Assembly: GCA_023014335.1 (NCBI GenBank) | Contig: JAECYW010000015.1 | Coordinates: forward strand, 620,001-684,000 | From: Galerina marginata | Lineage: Eukaryota; Basidiomycota; Agaricomycetes; Agaricales; Galerinaceae | DNA length: 64,000 bases | Direction: 5' to 3' | Part shown: positions 10,923 through 22,788 of the stretch, piece after piece | Numbering within the stretch: the first letter of the stretch is position 1 | How the letters are laid out: each line of letters starts with the position of its first letter | Position numbers and translations under genes: made by a program | Notes under the pieces: model-generated | The model's database searches: none | Seen by the model: the letters and a program-made list of their open reading frames with translations, nothing else | Told to the model about the DNA's origin: nothing

Positions 10923-13363
10923 ATGGGGTATCCACCGTCAATGATGTAAGCTTACTGTGTTTCAAGTTGATTGCGGAAATGGAGCTAACGTTTGAGAAAT
11001 TTGCCCTCAGAAATCCCGAACCAAAGTGGAGGCTCTATGAACTTATCGCTAAACAGCCGGAGGTGGTTTGGCCAAAAAAGTTTGGGGAGTGCTCTCCTGA
11101 AAGCGGACACCCAAGTCTCGACGTCCTTCGCAAGGTGTTGAAGGGCCCATACGGCTATTTCCCGCAGCCAGAGGTGCGAGATTTGAATTTGCGGTTCGAG
11201 AGTCTACCACTAATTAATGTTTAAAGAATCCACATCCAACGTCGAAAGACGTCGAGGCAGATCTCCCTGTTGACTCGCAGGAACAGGCTGAAGATACGCC
11301 GGAGCCCATTGCGGAAGAAATCGGTGTACACACCGCTGGGGTACTTTCTTCCTCATCAGTTACAAGTGCCACAAATCCCAGATCAGAGGACAACATTTAT
11401 GAGGAACTCGCCAATTTTGCCGACATCTCCATGGTCGACGAGACAGACATCTCACCGGATGCACCCCCGGAATCGGCTCAGCTCGCGCCAAGTGCCGACG
11501 ACGGTGTACCTGCTGGCAGTAATGCGTTAACTCGAACGGGATATCCACCGTCATTGGTGTAAGTTTGCTGTATTTAGTTATAGCAAACCCGACTAACATC
11601 GAATAAATCGTGCTTCCAGAAATTCCCAACCAAAGTCGAAGCTCTACGAGCTGGTTGAGAAACAGCCCGACGTGGAATGGCCCATAAAGTTTGGGGAGTA
11701 CTCTCGTCAAAATGGACGACCAAATCTCGACATACTTCGTAAGGTTTTAAAGGGCCCGTACGGGTATTTCCCGCAGCCGGAGGTGCGAGTTTTAATTTGG
11801 TTTGAGATAGTCGTTAATTGTCAATTTAAAGCATACACATTCAAGTCCTACGTCCGAACACGACGAGGCAGGTCTCCCCACTCACGAGCTGGAAAATAAT
11901 GTAGCCGAGTCACCGGAGGTGAACGCAGAAGAAATCGACGTACACATCGAGGCTGGGATTCTCCTCTCTCCATCGATCACAGGTGCCACCGTAGAACCAG
12001 TGACAGAAATGCTCGATGCAAGCCTCGCTGACATTTCAATGGTTGACGAGACAGATAATATGGTCGGAACTCATTCCAGCCATTATGGCATTGACAATAC
12101 TTTCTGGAGTTCGTTGGCTTGGTCGTCTTCGGGGAAAGACCTAGATAGTTTCTTCCCCGAAGACGAGATTATGGGCGGAAAAAACTCCAATGAAGACCCG
12201 CGCCAGGATTCTCTGTCAGTTTCTTCTAGTACGCCATATCCTCTTTTTTTGGTAGTTTTTCCGAGGCATTCATATCAATCACACAGCCGGCTTTGAAAGC
12301 TTACCACTGCGTCGACCAAGCGACCCGACTTCGCAACCACCCTCAGTCAGCACATCTCGTGTCAGTAATCTCCAGAGTACTATCTGGATCGACGACGACT
12401 CGATGGATTGTCCATCATCACCATATTCAGCATGTAGCGCGGAAACTGGGTCTCCAGAAGAGATTTTCAGTAAACTAGGTGAAGAGACCTTTCTGTCCGT
12501 CGAGGAACAAAAAAACCTGGATATGGAGGTATTGCATGACTTCGTCGTCAATAAGGGATGGTCAAGAAGAATGCAGATCTTCTGGGAATCAAAAAACCGC
12601 AAACCCTCGTCCAATGCGGGGGCTCAGATAGCACTATGGAAGGTGGGAATTGATTTTGAAGATGCTGTCAAGAACAAGGTCGACTGGAAGGTATAACCAC
12701 ATCACACTCTAAATTTGCAGATAACGATTAATCATTCTTTGTTTAGGGCCGCCCCGGCAGAATCCCTGTCGGGATTGTACATTCATTCCTGGAGAGAACC
12801 TCGTCATGGTTCTCTCAAGTCAGAGCAGCGGTCTTCATGGTAAGGCACCTTGGCCCGAAATCGACTAGTCCAAATTCCGAGGTCGTTGCCTTCTTAGGGA
12901 CTGCGCAGTCTCTCTCTGAGATCAACAAGTTTTCGACCAAGTATGTGTTGCGGGGACCAAGAGGAGACTATACACTTCGTAATACTAGCTTTTAGTATTT
13001 CCACATTTCGGGTCGGCTCGCGTACTTCTTCGTTCATGTGGACTCGGAGTATCCAGATGTCGATTTTCAAGAGATCTGATAAAAGTACGCATCTGCACAA
13101 TGACTAATGAGCATCAAATTTGAACAGTAATGCGGATGTTCATGCCTGCAGGCTCAGGCCTTGCCGATCTCGGATCAGTGGCTGTGAGGTTATCCTTTGC
13201 CAAAAGGTCACCTCGAAAGATTGCGACTCGGCGCTCAACGTTCAACGGTCAACGCTCAGCTCCCACTGGCATCGCACCGCATGAGCCAAATTCTTGTGCA
13301 CTGATTGGCCGGATGACTCTAACACGGAATTTAAGGCTGTCAATCGCATTACATGGCAGTTGA
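10923..13363 (+). CDS. Unknown protein with a duplicated ~60-residue module
   Basis: I assemble nine exons: 10923-10945, 11011-11173, 11227-11558, 11620-11782, 11832-12228, 12266-12690, 12747-12940, 12996-13084 and 13128-13363, about 673 codons. Two modules, residues 1-62 and about 170-228, share the order GYPPS, KLYEL, a WP-KFGE motif, LDVLRKVLKGPYGYFPQPE. In each, an intron falls after GYPPS and another directly after the final PE, with similar lengths (65/61 and 53/49 nt), so the exon-intron unit was duplicated. The linkers are acidic and Ser/Thr-rich and both contain a diverged copy of ADISMVDETD. The C-terminal third has SVEEQKNLDMEVLHDF and WSRRMQIFWESKNRKP and looks globular. The joint 12229-12265 (37 nt) and the last two exons are uncertain. 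No known domain recognised; nuclear role would be a guess. Confidence 0.65.
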
Positions 13364-13785
13364 TTTCAAGTTTGTCCACCTTTCCACGACGATCCCAAGT
13401 CGAATCCTCAGGGCTCGTTAACAGGTACGTTGACCAATTGAATGGTCTCAGCTGCCTCCCAAAAGTCTAATGTGGCTTTGATAGTGCTGCTTTAACGCTG
13501 GCGGCCCTTCGCGTAATCGCCGTGTTCGGGCTTCAACACCTTGCAATTGTCGTCACGTCATACGACCGTCGAAGTGCCCATGTAAACGAAATTTGATGTT
13601 AGTGAATGAACTATTCGTCATTTATGCGCAGGGTTCACCGTTTGATCTCAGATAATTTATGAGTAGAATAGAACTGTGTATTCTACCTCTGACGCGCAGG
13701 AGAGATCAAGGACGCCAATCCTGGGGGGCGAGCATCAGGGTATGTTGTCGATGTTAGGCACATATATTCACCTTCCTTTCAAAGG
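13364..13785. other. Gap between the modular gene and the HAM1-like remnant
   Basis: No clear coding frame. A short stretch near 13690-13735 could be the eroded start of the downstream pseudogene. Confidence 0.3.
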
Positions 13786-14832
13786 ACAATATTCGTGATG
13801 GATTCAACGATCGTATTCCACAACAGCACAAGGATACTACTCTTTCGAAGTCTCATCAATATTGTTATCAGGTGATAATGGAGTGCGCTCAGCATGGACG
13901 CCAAGCTACCGCCATCGGGAAGAAACTCGCCAAGGCAGCACATGAGGTTTTTTTGCCCCTCGCTTTTGCTAAACTCTACTCACCAAAAAACCTTGACAGC
14001 AATGCAACCTCAGTCAATGCACCGTGGAGCACAATACCCTCCTTGAGCGGTTTACTAATGATTAGTCTATGGACACCGTCATCGACGATGTAAATAGGGA
14101 TGAAGCATTGAAGTAGTGGTCCTATGGTTCAAAGCTGTTGATCTGTATCTCTGCAAGGTGCGCGCATTATTGGTTTTCTCTATCTGAATCTCGAGCCCGA
14201 CTTTAACAACCACGCGAACAAGGTCTGCGATATTAGAGCGCAATTTTACGACGAGAAATACAGGGATCACTTGTTCAATAGTGTTGGGAATCGGTTCAAG
14301 GTTATGGGAGAGGATCCCGTGCGCGCTTCTTGTTCTTAATTCCCGTTTCTTTGAAGTTCGATTCATTGTTTTTCTGTTTGTTATCAGCTCCATATATGTT
14401 TCGGCGAGGACTGGGCTCCTTTTATGAGGGACATGCTGTTCAGTAGTGAAGGCAGCCCCAAGTTCAAGTCCAACCTATGGAACGATACTCGCAAGGTGAT
14501 TCTTCAAGTTCCCACTCTGATCAAACAAGTAAGGACCGCACAGTTCTATCTACTTTATCACATCAATTTAAACCTTAATTTCTTCTTTTCAGAATACATC
14601 AATGACTCACTTGACTTCGTCGTCGAGAACCTTACGCTTCAAGGCCGCAACCTCTTCCCCAACACTGTCCAATTCGGGGCACACAGCTTTCGTCAAGTTC
14701 TCGCCCCATAACGCCATCGCCGACGACCATCACCACAAGATCTACTCGACATGAGCAGATGCAGGCGGTAGCATTCTATTATAAGAAGATCGTCGCAATC
14801 AAGGTGCATGATTCTAGGAAGGATCGCTGATG
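13786..14832 (+). pseudogene. Decayed HAM1-like (DUF4449 family) gene fragment
   Basis: Several coding-like blocks lie in order on the plus strand. They are 13786-13945 (RIPQQHKDTTLSKSHQ and a CAQHGR motif), 14159-14340 (EPDFNNHANKVCDI and NSVGNRFKVMGEDPV), 14400-14528 (SSEGSPKFKSNLWNDTRKVI) and 14593-14711 (SLDFVVENLTLQGRNLFPN). The last blocks are FVKFSPHNAIADDHHH near 14690-14735 and MQAVAFYYKKI at 14759-14830. The order and the motifs NLFPN, KFSPHNAI and VAFYYKK match what I recall of fungal HAM1/DUF4449 proteins, whose role is poorly known. The blocks are in different frames and the SLDF block runs into a stop where the next should join, so this is a broken copy rather than a spliced gene. 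Confidence 0.5.
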
Positions 14833-14855
14833 TCTTTCCCCTGGGCAAACGCGAC

Positions 14856-15391
14856 CTAGACCTCCTTTCCGCCTTGTAGCCTCTTTCTAGCCGCACAGCC
14901 CACATCCTGCGCCTCCACGACCTCCATCTGGCGCAGCAAGCAGTTAGACCCCCAAAAACCGCGCTTCACCCGCCCCGACTCATCCAGCTCAACCCTCCTC
15001 CACAGTGGCGGCGGCAGTCCACCAGGCTTCGCCAGCCCGACAAGCCCGTTCTCCTCGCCCTCTCGCTCGTGAGACGTTTCCCCAGGCTGAGCCCCGCCCC
15101 ATGCACTAGCCAACGCGTACGAGACTCCCGGGCAACAGTACCACGGCCTGGCACAGGAGACAGTAGCGCTTCGCTAAGCGTGAAACGTGTCCCGAGCAAA
15201 TTCTTCAACCCGCCGAGGACCCGCTGAACTCCGAGCGGCGAGGCGAGGATTGGGTGGCCTGAAATTGACTCGAACTTGCCTCGTATTTCGCTTCTCCTCC
15301 ATCTTTGCTCCTGAGTCCTGACAATTCTCTGAGTCTCAGCATACATCGTAACACCCTCCGGTTTTAGGTTCACCAAGACACCCACCAGCAT
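14856..15391 (-). CDS. Hypothetical minus-strand reading frames, two blocks
   Basis: Two overlapping minus-strand frames look protein-like: 15391-14966 (start MLVGVLVNLKPEGV, then RVLGGLKNLLGTRFTLSEAL) and 15113-14856 (GLPPPLWRRVELDESG to the end KRLQGGKEV). The best composition moves from the first frame to the second near 15120-15170, so either an intron or a frameshift joins them. I do not recognise the family. The opposite strand is open only in short pieces. Treat as a candidate gene of about 170 residues. Confidence 0.3.
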
Positions 15392-15882
15392 CAGACGCCT
15401 TTAATTGTAAGTCCAGCCTCCACCTCACCCAATCCCCATCACTTCTATGTCTCTCATCTTACTCACCTTCTACTTTCGTTAGTGCCTCCTCAATGTCGGC
15501 GCTGCTCCCACGTCCGAACCTGGTCTTCCTGCGACAGACCATAACCACTCTCACCTCTCCTCAGGAATTCATACGTAAGTAACTACTATATTCGTCTGCA
15601 TGTGGGTGTCTACTCACTCAAGCAGCCCAGAGCTGAGCGAAAGTCGGCAGAAAAAGGCGCTTCAGCGCTTGAAATTGTCAATAATGTTCTGTTCTGTGGT
15701 CACTTCAGAACTTGATATATTTTAGGCGGCGAGGCAGTGACTGGGAGGTCGAAAGACCGCAACGAGGTATAATAGCGTGTATAAGTATTATCATACGTCT
15801 TTTCTATATGTACATGCAGACTGCAGGTAGACAATGAACCATACTAATAGGCGTCAATGAAATATTAAAATATAAAATATAC
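15392..15882. other. Stretch with splice-like signals, no firm gene
   Basis: On the plus strand a small exon (ATG at 15493, MSALLPRPNLVFLRQTITTL) is bounded by TTCGTTAG and GTAAGT and could join 15628-15715 to make a 55-residue protein. This is suggestive but too short to support alone. Confidence 0.2.
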
Positions 15883-16122
15883 TTAAAATACAATAAACCA
15901 AGGAGAACTCGGCAGGAACAACTTGAAGATGACGAACAGACCTCCAGTGATCACTATGAATGACAACGTCGATATAAGTAACGCGTCGTTAGAAGTGTGG
16001 TCCTTCCCGTCACCAGCGCGTACAAAAAGCGGCAGTGGCAGAAGAGACATTCTCGTCGGAGGCTGTAGCGTTATAATCGAGACGGGACTGCTCGACTGGA
16101 CAGCCTGGGCTTTGAGTTTCAA
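15883..16122 (-). CDS. Small protein or 3' exon with one C-terminal membrane segment
   Basis: A 79-codon minus-strand frame ends with a strongly hydrophobic segment (LLISTLSFIVITGGLFVIF) followed by four to ten residues, as in tail-anchored proteins. The upstream part of the same strand (16133-16465) is open in another frame. It may be the last exon of a spliced membrane-protein gene, but I could not build the rest. The overlapping plus-strand frame 15923-16333 has equal length and cannot be excluded. Confidence 0.25.
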   Translation of the reverse strand: MKLKAQAVQSSSPVSIITLQPPTRMSLLPLPLFVRAGDGKDHTSNDALLISTLSFIVITGGLFVIFKLFLPSSPWFIVF

Positions 16123-16615
16123 GCCTCAAGCACTACTTGAGCTTGAAAAGCAAAACCGCATCGACAGTGTCGGCGGCCAGCGCTGCGTTGAATTCCGTGA
16201 AACAAAAACAAGAACTGCGATGAAGGATCCTCCAAAGCTCAAGTTCAAACGCGACGACGAGACAGAAATTCTGCAAGCTGAAGTAAAAAAGACAAAGACG
16301 AGAAAGCAGGTGCCAGTTTACCATCGAGGTTGAAGTACTTGAAATTGTACAACAATCCCGAAAAGCGATTGCCGCCAATGGAAGCCTGGTAAAGTAAGGT
16401 ACCGACGTCGGCATAACTTGGCTGGCGAGGGTGACGTTTTCAGGGCTGTGAGCTGCTCGGGTCAATGCTGTGACGTTGCAATTGGTTACCAGTAATTGAA
16501 CGAACTCTCAACTCTATGGTTTAAATGCCAGCTTACCCGCCTTGAAGAGGCTACAAAATCAAAGCCTTGAAGGTGTAAGAAGTTGAGTATATGGCATATA
16601 TGTGATATGATCGAC

Positions 16616-16900
16616 TCACAATAAATTGAGAAGCGGGTGCATTTCCCTTGATGATCTGCGTCCTACAACAACTGGCAACGGTTGGCGGGGGTTGCTCAGA
16701 AGGTAAGTACGAAAAGACAGGAACAACGTTGCTGCGAGAACTCCCAAAAGGACGAAGCTACGCACCTGTCCTTCCGACTCTACTTTGCCCCCACGCGCTT
16801 GGATTTTCGACGCTAGCACTGTGTTTTCCTTGTCGTGTTTGGGTTTGTCGAGGCGACGAGGAGTTCGGCGGTTAGTAGGAGTTGGCTGGCTCGTAGCTAG
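16616..16900 (-). CDS. Possible small gene fragment with one membrane segment
   Basis: After an acceptor-like TTGTTCTAG the minus strand is open from about 16896 to 16616. It begins in basic, Pro/Thr-rich sequence (TNRRTPRRLDKPKHDKENT), then SKIQARGGKVESEGQ, then a hydrophobic helix FVLLGVLAATLFLSF, ending MHPLLNLL. Lys/Arg-rich sequence before a single helix suggests a type II or tail-anchored membrane protein. No family recognised; upstream exons are not evident because the region to the right is degenerate. Confidence 0.3.
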   Translation of the reverse strand, partial: LATSQPTPTNRRTPRRLDKPKHDKENTVLASKIQARGGKVESEGQVRSFVLLGVLAATLFLSFRTYLLSNPRQPLPVVVGRRSSREMHPLLNLL

Positions 16901-16939
16901 AACAAAAGAAAAACGGAAATATAATTAAATAAACAACCT

Positions 16940-19035
16940 GATAGAGTCAAATTAATATAAACGCCCTACGACGCGTCCTAGAACTCCTTTGCTTGGTCCA
17001 CATCGCCAAAGTACGCCAGTCGGCCAAGGTAAATGACGCAGAACCTGTCGACGTATTGATGCTGCAAGATGCATGCTCGCCACGTCGAGAATGTCGATAA
17101 CAACAAGCAGGTTGCGTTCGCCCACGAGCTCCAGAAGCGCGGTACACGCAGCTAAGCCTTCTGTCGAGCTGTAGTTGTAGATATCAGGGCCATAAATTTA
17201 AAAAAAAACATTGACCAAAATACATACCTGCCAGCACGGACAAACTCCAGAAGGGCGGTACACACATCCAAACCTTCCGTTAAGCTGTAGCACGTAAATA
17301 ACAGTGACATAAATAAAGATACATTGATCATAAACAATATATACCTGCTGAAAGGACTGACTCAAACCCCGAAACTGACACAAGGTCTGGTAGTCGCGGG
17401 TTGCAGCAAGCCCGAGGTCTACTGCCCCGACGAAGTCAGGAAGCTTTCTGGCAGTCGACGGTGCCTGCAACGATAACCAAACACTTGTGTAGCATACTGC
17501 CATCAACTACTTTAGAAGAATAATTCGGCAGTGGTTGTGAGATGAGTGGAGATTTGTGATCAAGTAAAGGAGAGACGAAGGGACAACCTGGAAAGGAGGA
17601 AGGAAAGGTCACGGCGCTGGCATAGAGGATGGGATGAAAGACATGTGCTTGGACCTTTGATTCTAGTGGTCGAATGTTCCGGGAAGCTATACTCTAGGTA
17701 TCAGTAACATAAGCACCAGGACCAAAAAAGATACAAACCTGCCCGAACCACTGACGTGAACTTCCAGAATCAACACAAACTCTAACACGACGAGCAGCCC
17801 CATCCGAGTTTCCAGCCAGCCACGTCATCGCTTTCTGCAAGCCAAAGAGATGTCTCCGAGCGCCCAGCTCCTTGCGCGAGTCGCCGATGGCGCGATGCGG
17901 GCCTAGGGCATACAGGTACCAGTCGTTGAAAGTAGCAGCAAGCTCAAAGACCTGTTGCGCTGAGGAAGCCAGGATGGAGATTTTTGTGGGCAATCAGTGG
18001 GGCCTGTAACCCAAAGTTGTGAGTGTGAATACCATGCTACCGTCGAGTATTCTAGGAGAATAACATAGAGGTTGTCATAAGATGAGTAAAAGTTCATGTA
18101 GAGGTGACAAAAGGAGCCCTGCCTGAATTGACGAAGGAGGGAGGAGGGGAGGAGGAAGGGAAGACCATGGCGATTGTCATTGGGCAGGGACTTGGGCTCG
18201 AAGATGGGTTTGTGAAAGTGACAAGGAAGTCGACTGTTCATCGTGTTAGCGGGCTTGTACCTGGAAAGAACTTAGAAGGAAAAAATATAGAAGTTAATAA
18301 ATAGCATGACAGTGGAATTAAAAACAACTTACCTCACATCCAAGAACTACTCTGCCTGACCCATATCGCCAAAGTACGCCACCTGGCTCACATAGACGAT
18401 GCAGAAACGGTCGACTTAAAGGACCAACACGATGTATGCGGGTCAAGTCGGAGGAGTCGTCGAAACCAGCAGCCTGCGTCTACGAGTGGACTCCAGAAGT
18501 ATAGAAACGCGGAACATGAAGTTCCCAACATTCCGTTGAGCTGTAATACATAATTTTCAGTGAATAAATAAATAAACAGTGACCAGAAATATCTACCTGA
18601 CAGCATGGATGAAGTCAAGAGCGCGGTACAAAAAGTACGTACCTGCCTCAAGCACCATCACAAACGTCCGGAATCGATACAAGCTCTAAGAACGAGCAGC
18701 TGCATTCGAATTTCCAACCACCACGTCATCGCCTTCCACAGGTCAATGAATGTCGCCGAGCTCCGAGTTCCTTGGGCGAGTCTCCGATGCGGGCCCAGGG
18801 CGTACACGTCCGGGTCGTCACGGGATACAGCGAGCTCCAAGGTTAGCTGCGCTGACAAAGTCAGGAGGAGGTTGTGGGCTGGCAGTGGGCGGTGCCTCCA
18901 ACTGCCTGCTTGTCTTGCGGCCGTCGAGTGTTCTAGGAGGGTAAATCTTGGGTGGTCATGAGGCAAAAAAGTCTTCAGTCCAAGGAGCAGATGACGCTCT
19001 CGATGTGTATGGACATGACGCAAAGAATACGACAA
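16940..19035 (-). pseudogene. Repeated remnants of a PDR-type ABC transporter gene
   Basis: The minus strand contains several related, broken blocks. Block 17200-16945 reads STEGLAACTALLELVGE then, in another frame, YVDRFCVIYLGRLAYFGDVD and a stop. This matches the D-loop to H-loop part of the first nucleotide-binding domain of fungal PDR transporters (STRGLD..TALEFVRALR ... KVCVIYEGRMAYFGP). Block 17330-17230 repeats LTEGLDVCTALLEFVRAGR. Block 18650-18340 repeats the VDRFCIVYVSQVAYFGDM part. Blocks 17993-17694 and 18880-18660 share YALGPHR and a WKAMTW motif but I cannot place them in the transporter. Stops and frame changes in every copy rule out function. It looks like duplicated fragments rather than one gene. 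Confidence 0.5.
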
Positions 19036-19497
19036 ATAGTCGAAAGCGGGCTCTTCTCTAGTTATATGCCACTAGAATACACGTAAGGTGGGTGAATATT
19101 GGAGTAAGTAAAGCAAGGAGCAGCGTGCATCAGATAACCTCCAGCAGGCGGAGGGCAGGAAAGGAAGTTGCAACTGTGAAAAGGGTTAGGATAGGCGGAT
19201 CTCGAATCAGTAGCTTGAAGAACTAGTTCACGTCGCTTAGAACTCGAGCAGAGCAGTTCTGATGAATTGGAACGAAGAACGTAACGGGGTACAATCAGGG
19301 AAAGCTTACACTCAGAGAAGAACTATTCTCGAGGTTTTCGAAACCCAAAGAATTCGCGTTGGTGGGCTCGACGCGTCATAAGAACATCGGCACGTCTTGG
19401 AGAAGGTGAAAAGCCAAGAAAAGCAGGCTTTGGGATATTTTTGTCAACGAGTCACGTGATGTCAATCGATCCTGGACCGAAAACAGGCACTGTTACG
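19036..19497. other. Gap left of the RecQ/DUF6589 element
   Basis: No coding frame or repeat recognised apart from the start of the direct repeat at 19498. Confidence 0.3.
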
Positions 19498-19504
19498 AGT
19501 CCCC

Positions 19505-19708
19505 TAGACCGGTGACCGGTCCCTCCCAAAGAGGAAACAAGAACCCAGAGGGTTTCCTTGCTAGAGGGACCGGTACAACTGAGTTTGAATTGGTAGGCAA
19601 TCCCTGATGATCGAAATCAAGCCCGGCGATCAGGCGGCATTGTTTGTCGTTTCCTTATAGAGGCAAGACCATCATTTCTAAATTTAGTGGATTTTATTTT
19701 TGGAACAC
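19505..19708 (+). repeat. Left TIR of the RecQ/DUF6589 element
   Basis: Inverted match to 37999-38202; the outer 35 bp are the most diverged (shared TAG..CC..GTGACC), the inner 150 bp nearly identical. Its inner edge is 50 bp from the helicase ATG, so it likely includes the helicase promoter. Confidence 0.85.
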
Positions 19709-19758
19709 CTGTGTTTCCGCTCCTGCCTTGCACCTACTTGCATTTGCCATCGAGTTCC

Positions 19759-21973
19759 ATGGCTTCCGAGCCTATTTCTTACGTACCAACTCTAAGTGAA
19801 AGGTTAAATTTCCTGAGAAAAGCTTCAGACACGGCTATCTCTGCTCTTGTTGCCTCAATTTCTGAACTGTCAACCTGTCTACTGCAAGATTACCTTTGAG
19901 AACTGGCAGCTCTGGACCGTGCAATATGTCTTCGAAGCTCCCTGGTGTGCTGGGCTGTTACTCAAGGAAAGATAGTACCTCGTGAGTCGTGAAATGCAGC
20001 TCTGCTCGATTCTTGCCGACCAAGGCGGCCGGGATAGCTTGATTTCTGCTGGAACTGGAAGTGGTAAAACCTTGCCAATCGCTCTCTGTACCTTGCTTGA
20101 CGACCCTGCAAAGAAGAAGGTTACAATCGTCGTGTCTCCTCTCAAGAGACTTCAAAAGAGTCAAGCAAACAAATTTACGGCACATTTTGGCATTCATGCT
20201 GTTGCTATCAATGAAGACACCCCCCGCGACTCCACCTGGTGGTCTGTAAGTTGTCATTTCATAATGTTTAGCACACACATATACTCAAATATTCATAGGA
20301 AAACATATTCTCCACTAAGCAGGGTGTTGAAATGCACGCACAGCTCCTTATTGTCACCGTCGAACAAATTTTTTGAACACCGGAGGGACATTTCCCGCGA
20401 ATGGCTGTGTCATTGCGACACCCAAGCTTTCAGGCTCTTGTTTCTCGGTTCTGTGTCGATGAGGCACACTTGTTTTATACTGCTGGTTTCGCTCTCTACG
20501 GTTTACCTGTGTTTTGGCCTGCCTGGGGAAAACTTCATGAGCTCAAAGCATTGCTTCGGCCCTCCATACCCTGGCATTTCTTCTCGGCAACATTCCCCCC
20601 ACATATTCTCCAGTTAATGAAAGAAAAGCTGCTCCGGCCTGGTTACAACTACGTCCACGTCACGTCCAATTGCCCGAACATCATTTATGCCCCCCATCAA
20701 GTTATGAACAGTATCGAAGATGTTCGCAATTACAAATGTTTTCTCCAATTGCGGTTTGAGTCCGACTCTCAACCTCACGTTCTTATATTTTTTGATGACA
20801 AAAAGCTGACAACAAAGGTCAAAGCTCATCTTGAATCTTGCTTGCCGCTTCGAGAGCGTGGCAAGGGGATTGTTCGATATTACCACTCTGCCATGTCCAA
20901 AGATTACCTGGAAAAGATTCACGAAGACTTCATTTCGCCAGAAGGAACATGCAAAATTCTAATCGCTACTTCGGGAGAATCTGTCGTGAGTTTTCCTTTA
21001 ATATTAAGTCGTTGCATGCTAATACTTATGGTTTGAGGGAATTGACTTTCCGAATGTGAAAATTGTGTGCACCGTGGGCCTGCCGACCAATATTGTTGAC
21101 ACCCTCCAACAGGGAGGTTGGGCAATTCGAACAGGAGATGAGCATGCCCTGTTCGTCGTTTTCTACAAGCCCTGGGCGCTTGAAATAAATCTGGAAGACT
21201 ATCTTGACGCCAATCGCAGCAATGGAATTGATGACCCCAACCAACCACGCGACAAACTGAAAGTCAACTCCCAATGACGAGAGCGCGCACCATATTCTTC
21301 AGTTCGCCTGGTGCAGCGCCCAACCTGCTTGCGTCAGTTTTACGCGGAATACCTTAACAATAATTCAGCTACAGGTGAGTTTGCTCCGAATCAGCTATTC
21401 CCTTTGGTCATAGTCTAAAATATACAAACATCAGTGGTTAAATACACCAGTCAGTTCTGTTGCGATCAACACGATGATGGATTTGATCTGCAACTCTTTT
21501 TACCTGGCACACTCTACAAGATAACCGGGGAGAAACGGAAAGCTGACAGCCTGGCTGACAGACCCTCAGCAAAGCTTCGACCAAAGGCCGACCGCATCAT
21601 TCTTGACAACAAAATAATTGAATGGCTGAAAAGCGAGATTGAACAAGATCCGATTGGTCGACCCTACTATCACATCCTTTCTGATGACCAGAAGAAAACA
21701 CTCATATGAATTTCCTCAAAGGATCTCCAGTCCTCATCAACCATCACCAATGCCCAGGATGAAACTGAAGAATGGGGTATACAGTGGGCAAGTAAATTGT
21801 TTGGGCTAATTTTCGAGCATGACCTGGCTACCAAGGAGGCATCCAAGGCGAAGAATCAGACAGCCAAGGCTCGTAAGGCTGCAGCTTTGGGGAATAGTTT
21901 TATAAATGCTACACCTGATACATATTTGAATGCTGATCAGAGCAGAACGACTCGCAAAAGGGTAAAAAAGTAA
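19759..21973 (+). pseudogene. RecQ-like DEAD/DEAH-box helicase of a mobile element, with stop codons
   Basis: Start MASEPISYVPTLSERLNF at 19759. After a poorly defined joint (stop TAG at 19973 in the second frame) the helicase core runs: Walker A SAGTGSGKTLPIA (near 20050), motif Ia VVSPLKRLQ, DEAH box as VDEAH (near 20460), motif III FSATFPPH, then LIFFDDKK, the motif V region ATSGESVGIDFPN across an intron, and motif VI-like LQQGGWAIR, where the usual second Arg finger (GGRALR) reads Trp. Introns: 20246-20298, one near 20986-21041, and 21375-21434. In-frame TGA codons at 20374, 21275 and 21707 interrupt an otherwise open frame that goes on to the TAA at 21971-21973. All are one C-to-T step from CGA. 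This RecQ-like family is multicopy in many Agaricomycete genomes. Confidence 0.8.
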
Positions 21974-22345
21974 TTTAGAATTGTAATTACTCAGCATTGT
22001 CATGTACACCAGTCACCATATCAATAACTGTTTCCTGGAAATTTACCGGTGGAATGCTATCTGCTTCATCTGCATCAAAGCCCCTGCCCATTTTCAGGCC
22101 CTCCATTTTCTTGTTGTATGTAGCAAGTGACAACGTCTCAAACTTCCGATAGCCAATGCGGTGAAGATTGCAAACTAATCTGAATTGAACAGTGCGACTT
22201 TGAAGCTCATGTTGGAATTTGAGTTCGTGAACATGGTCAGCAATTCGTATCACGAGGACAATTGCCGTGGTCTTCTTGTGCGTTGAACCCTGGTAACTGG
22301 TCCCCAAGCTCCTTGTCACGCGCTTCTTGATGAGCTGAAGGTAAT

Positions 22346-22788
22346 TGTAAGACGTGGGCGGCGAGTCTCGCGAATGACGCAAACGGACGTTGGTGTGAAG
22401 ACCTAAGTCCCCACTTTGTCAATCGAGATTCCCGAGGTTTGTTCCCAAACCGCAGGCGATCTCCGTCTTCGAGGTTACCCTCGTGAAACGTCGACAAGGC
22501 AAGGTCTTTGGATCTTAATCCAATCTCCTAATCCTCGAGTGACGGAGCTGGTAGTACAGCGACGCACTCTCGAAGTTTAGCAGATGATGGATGTAAAAAA
22601 GATAACATTGCCATGAGGCGTACACGAGTATTTCTACGGACAATTGTTACGTAATCGTATATACTCTAAGTAGAACGAGTCGCGACAATTGTCCTAGGAA
22701 ATGGAAATCAATGAGAAATTCTTACATATGGTTTCGTAAGGGAGTTGAATCCCTTTAGGTTAGTTCCTGAAGTAAATGATATGTTACA
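22346..22788 (-). repeat. Gypsy 3' LTR
   Basis: TG...CA bounded, identical by eye to 34083-34525; lies downstream of the ORFs on the minus strand. Confidence 0.93.

Noticed and set aside
15923..16333. 136-codon plus-strand ORF
   Set aside because: Polar, no motif, overlaps a minus-strand frame with a clear membrane segment; cannot decide, so not called.
20374..21709. In-frame TGA codons as selenocysteine or alternative code
   Set aside because: No Sec element seen, and other genes in the window end normally at TGA; CpG decay explains them better.
19759..21973. RecQ-like helicase as a telomere-linked helicase marking a subtelomere
   Set aside because: It is bracketed by TIRs with a direct repeat, and no TTAGGG-type arrays occur in the window.
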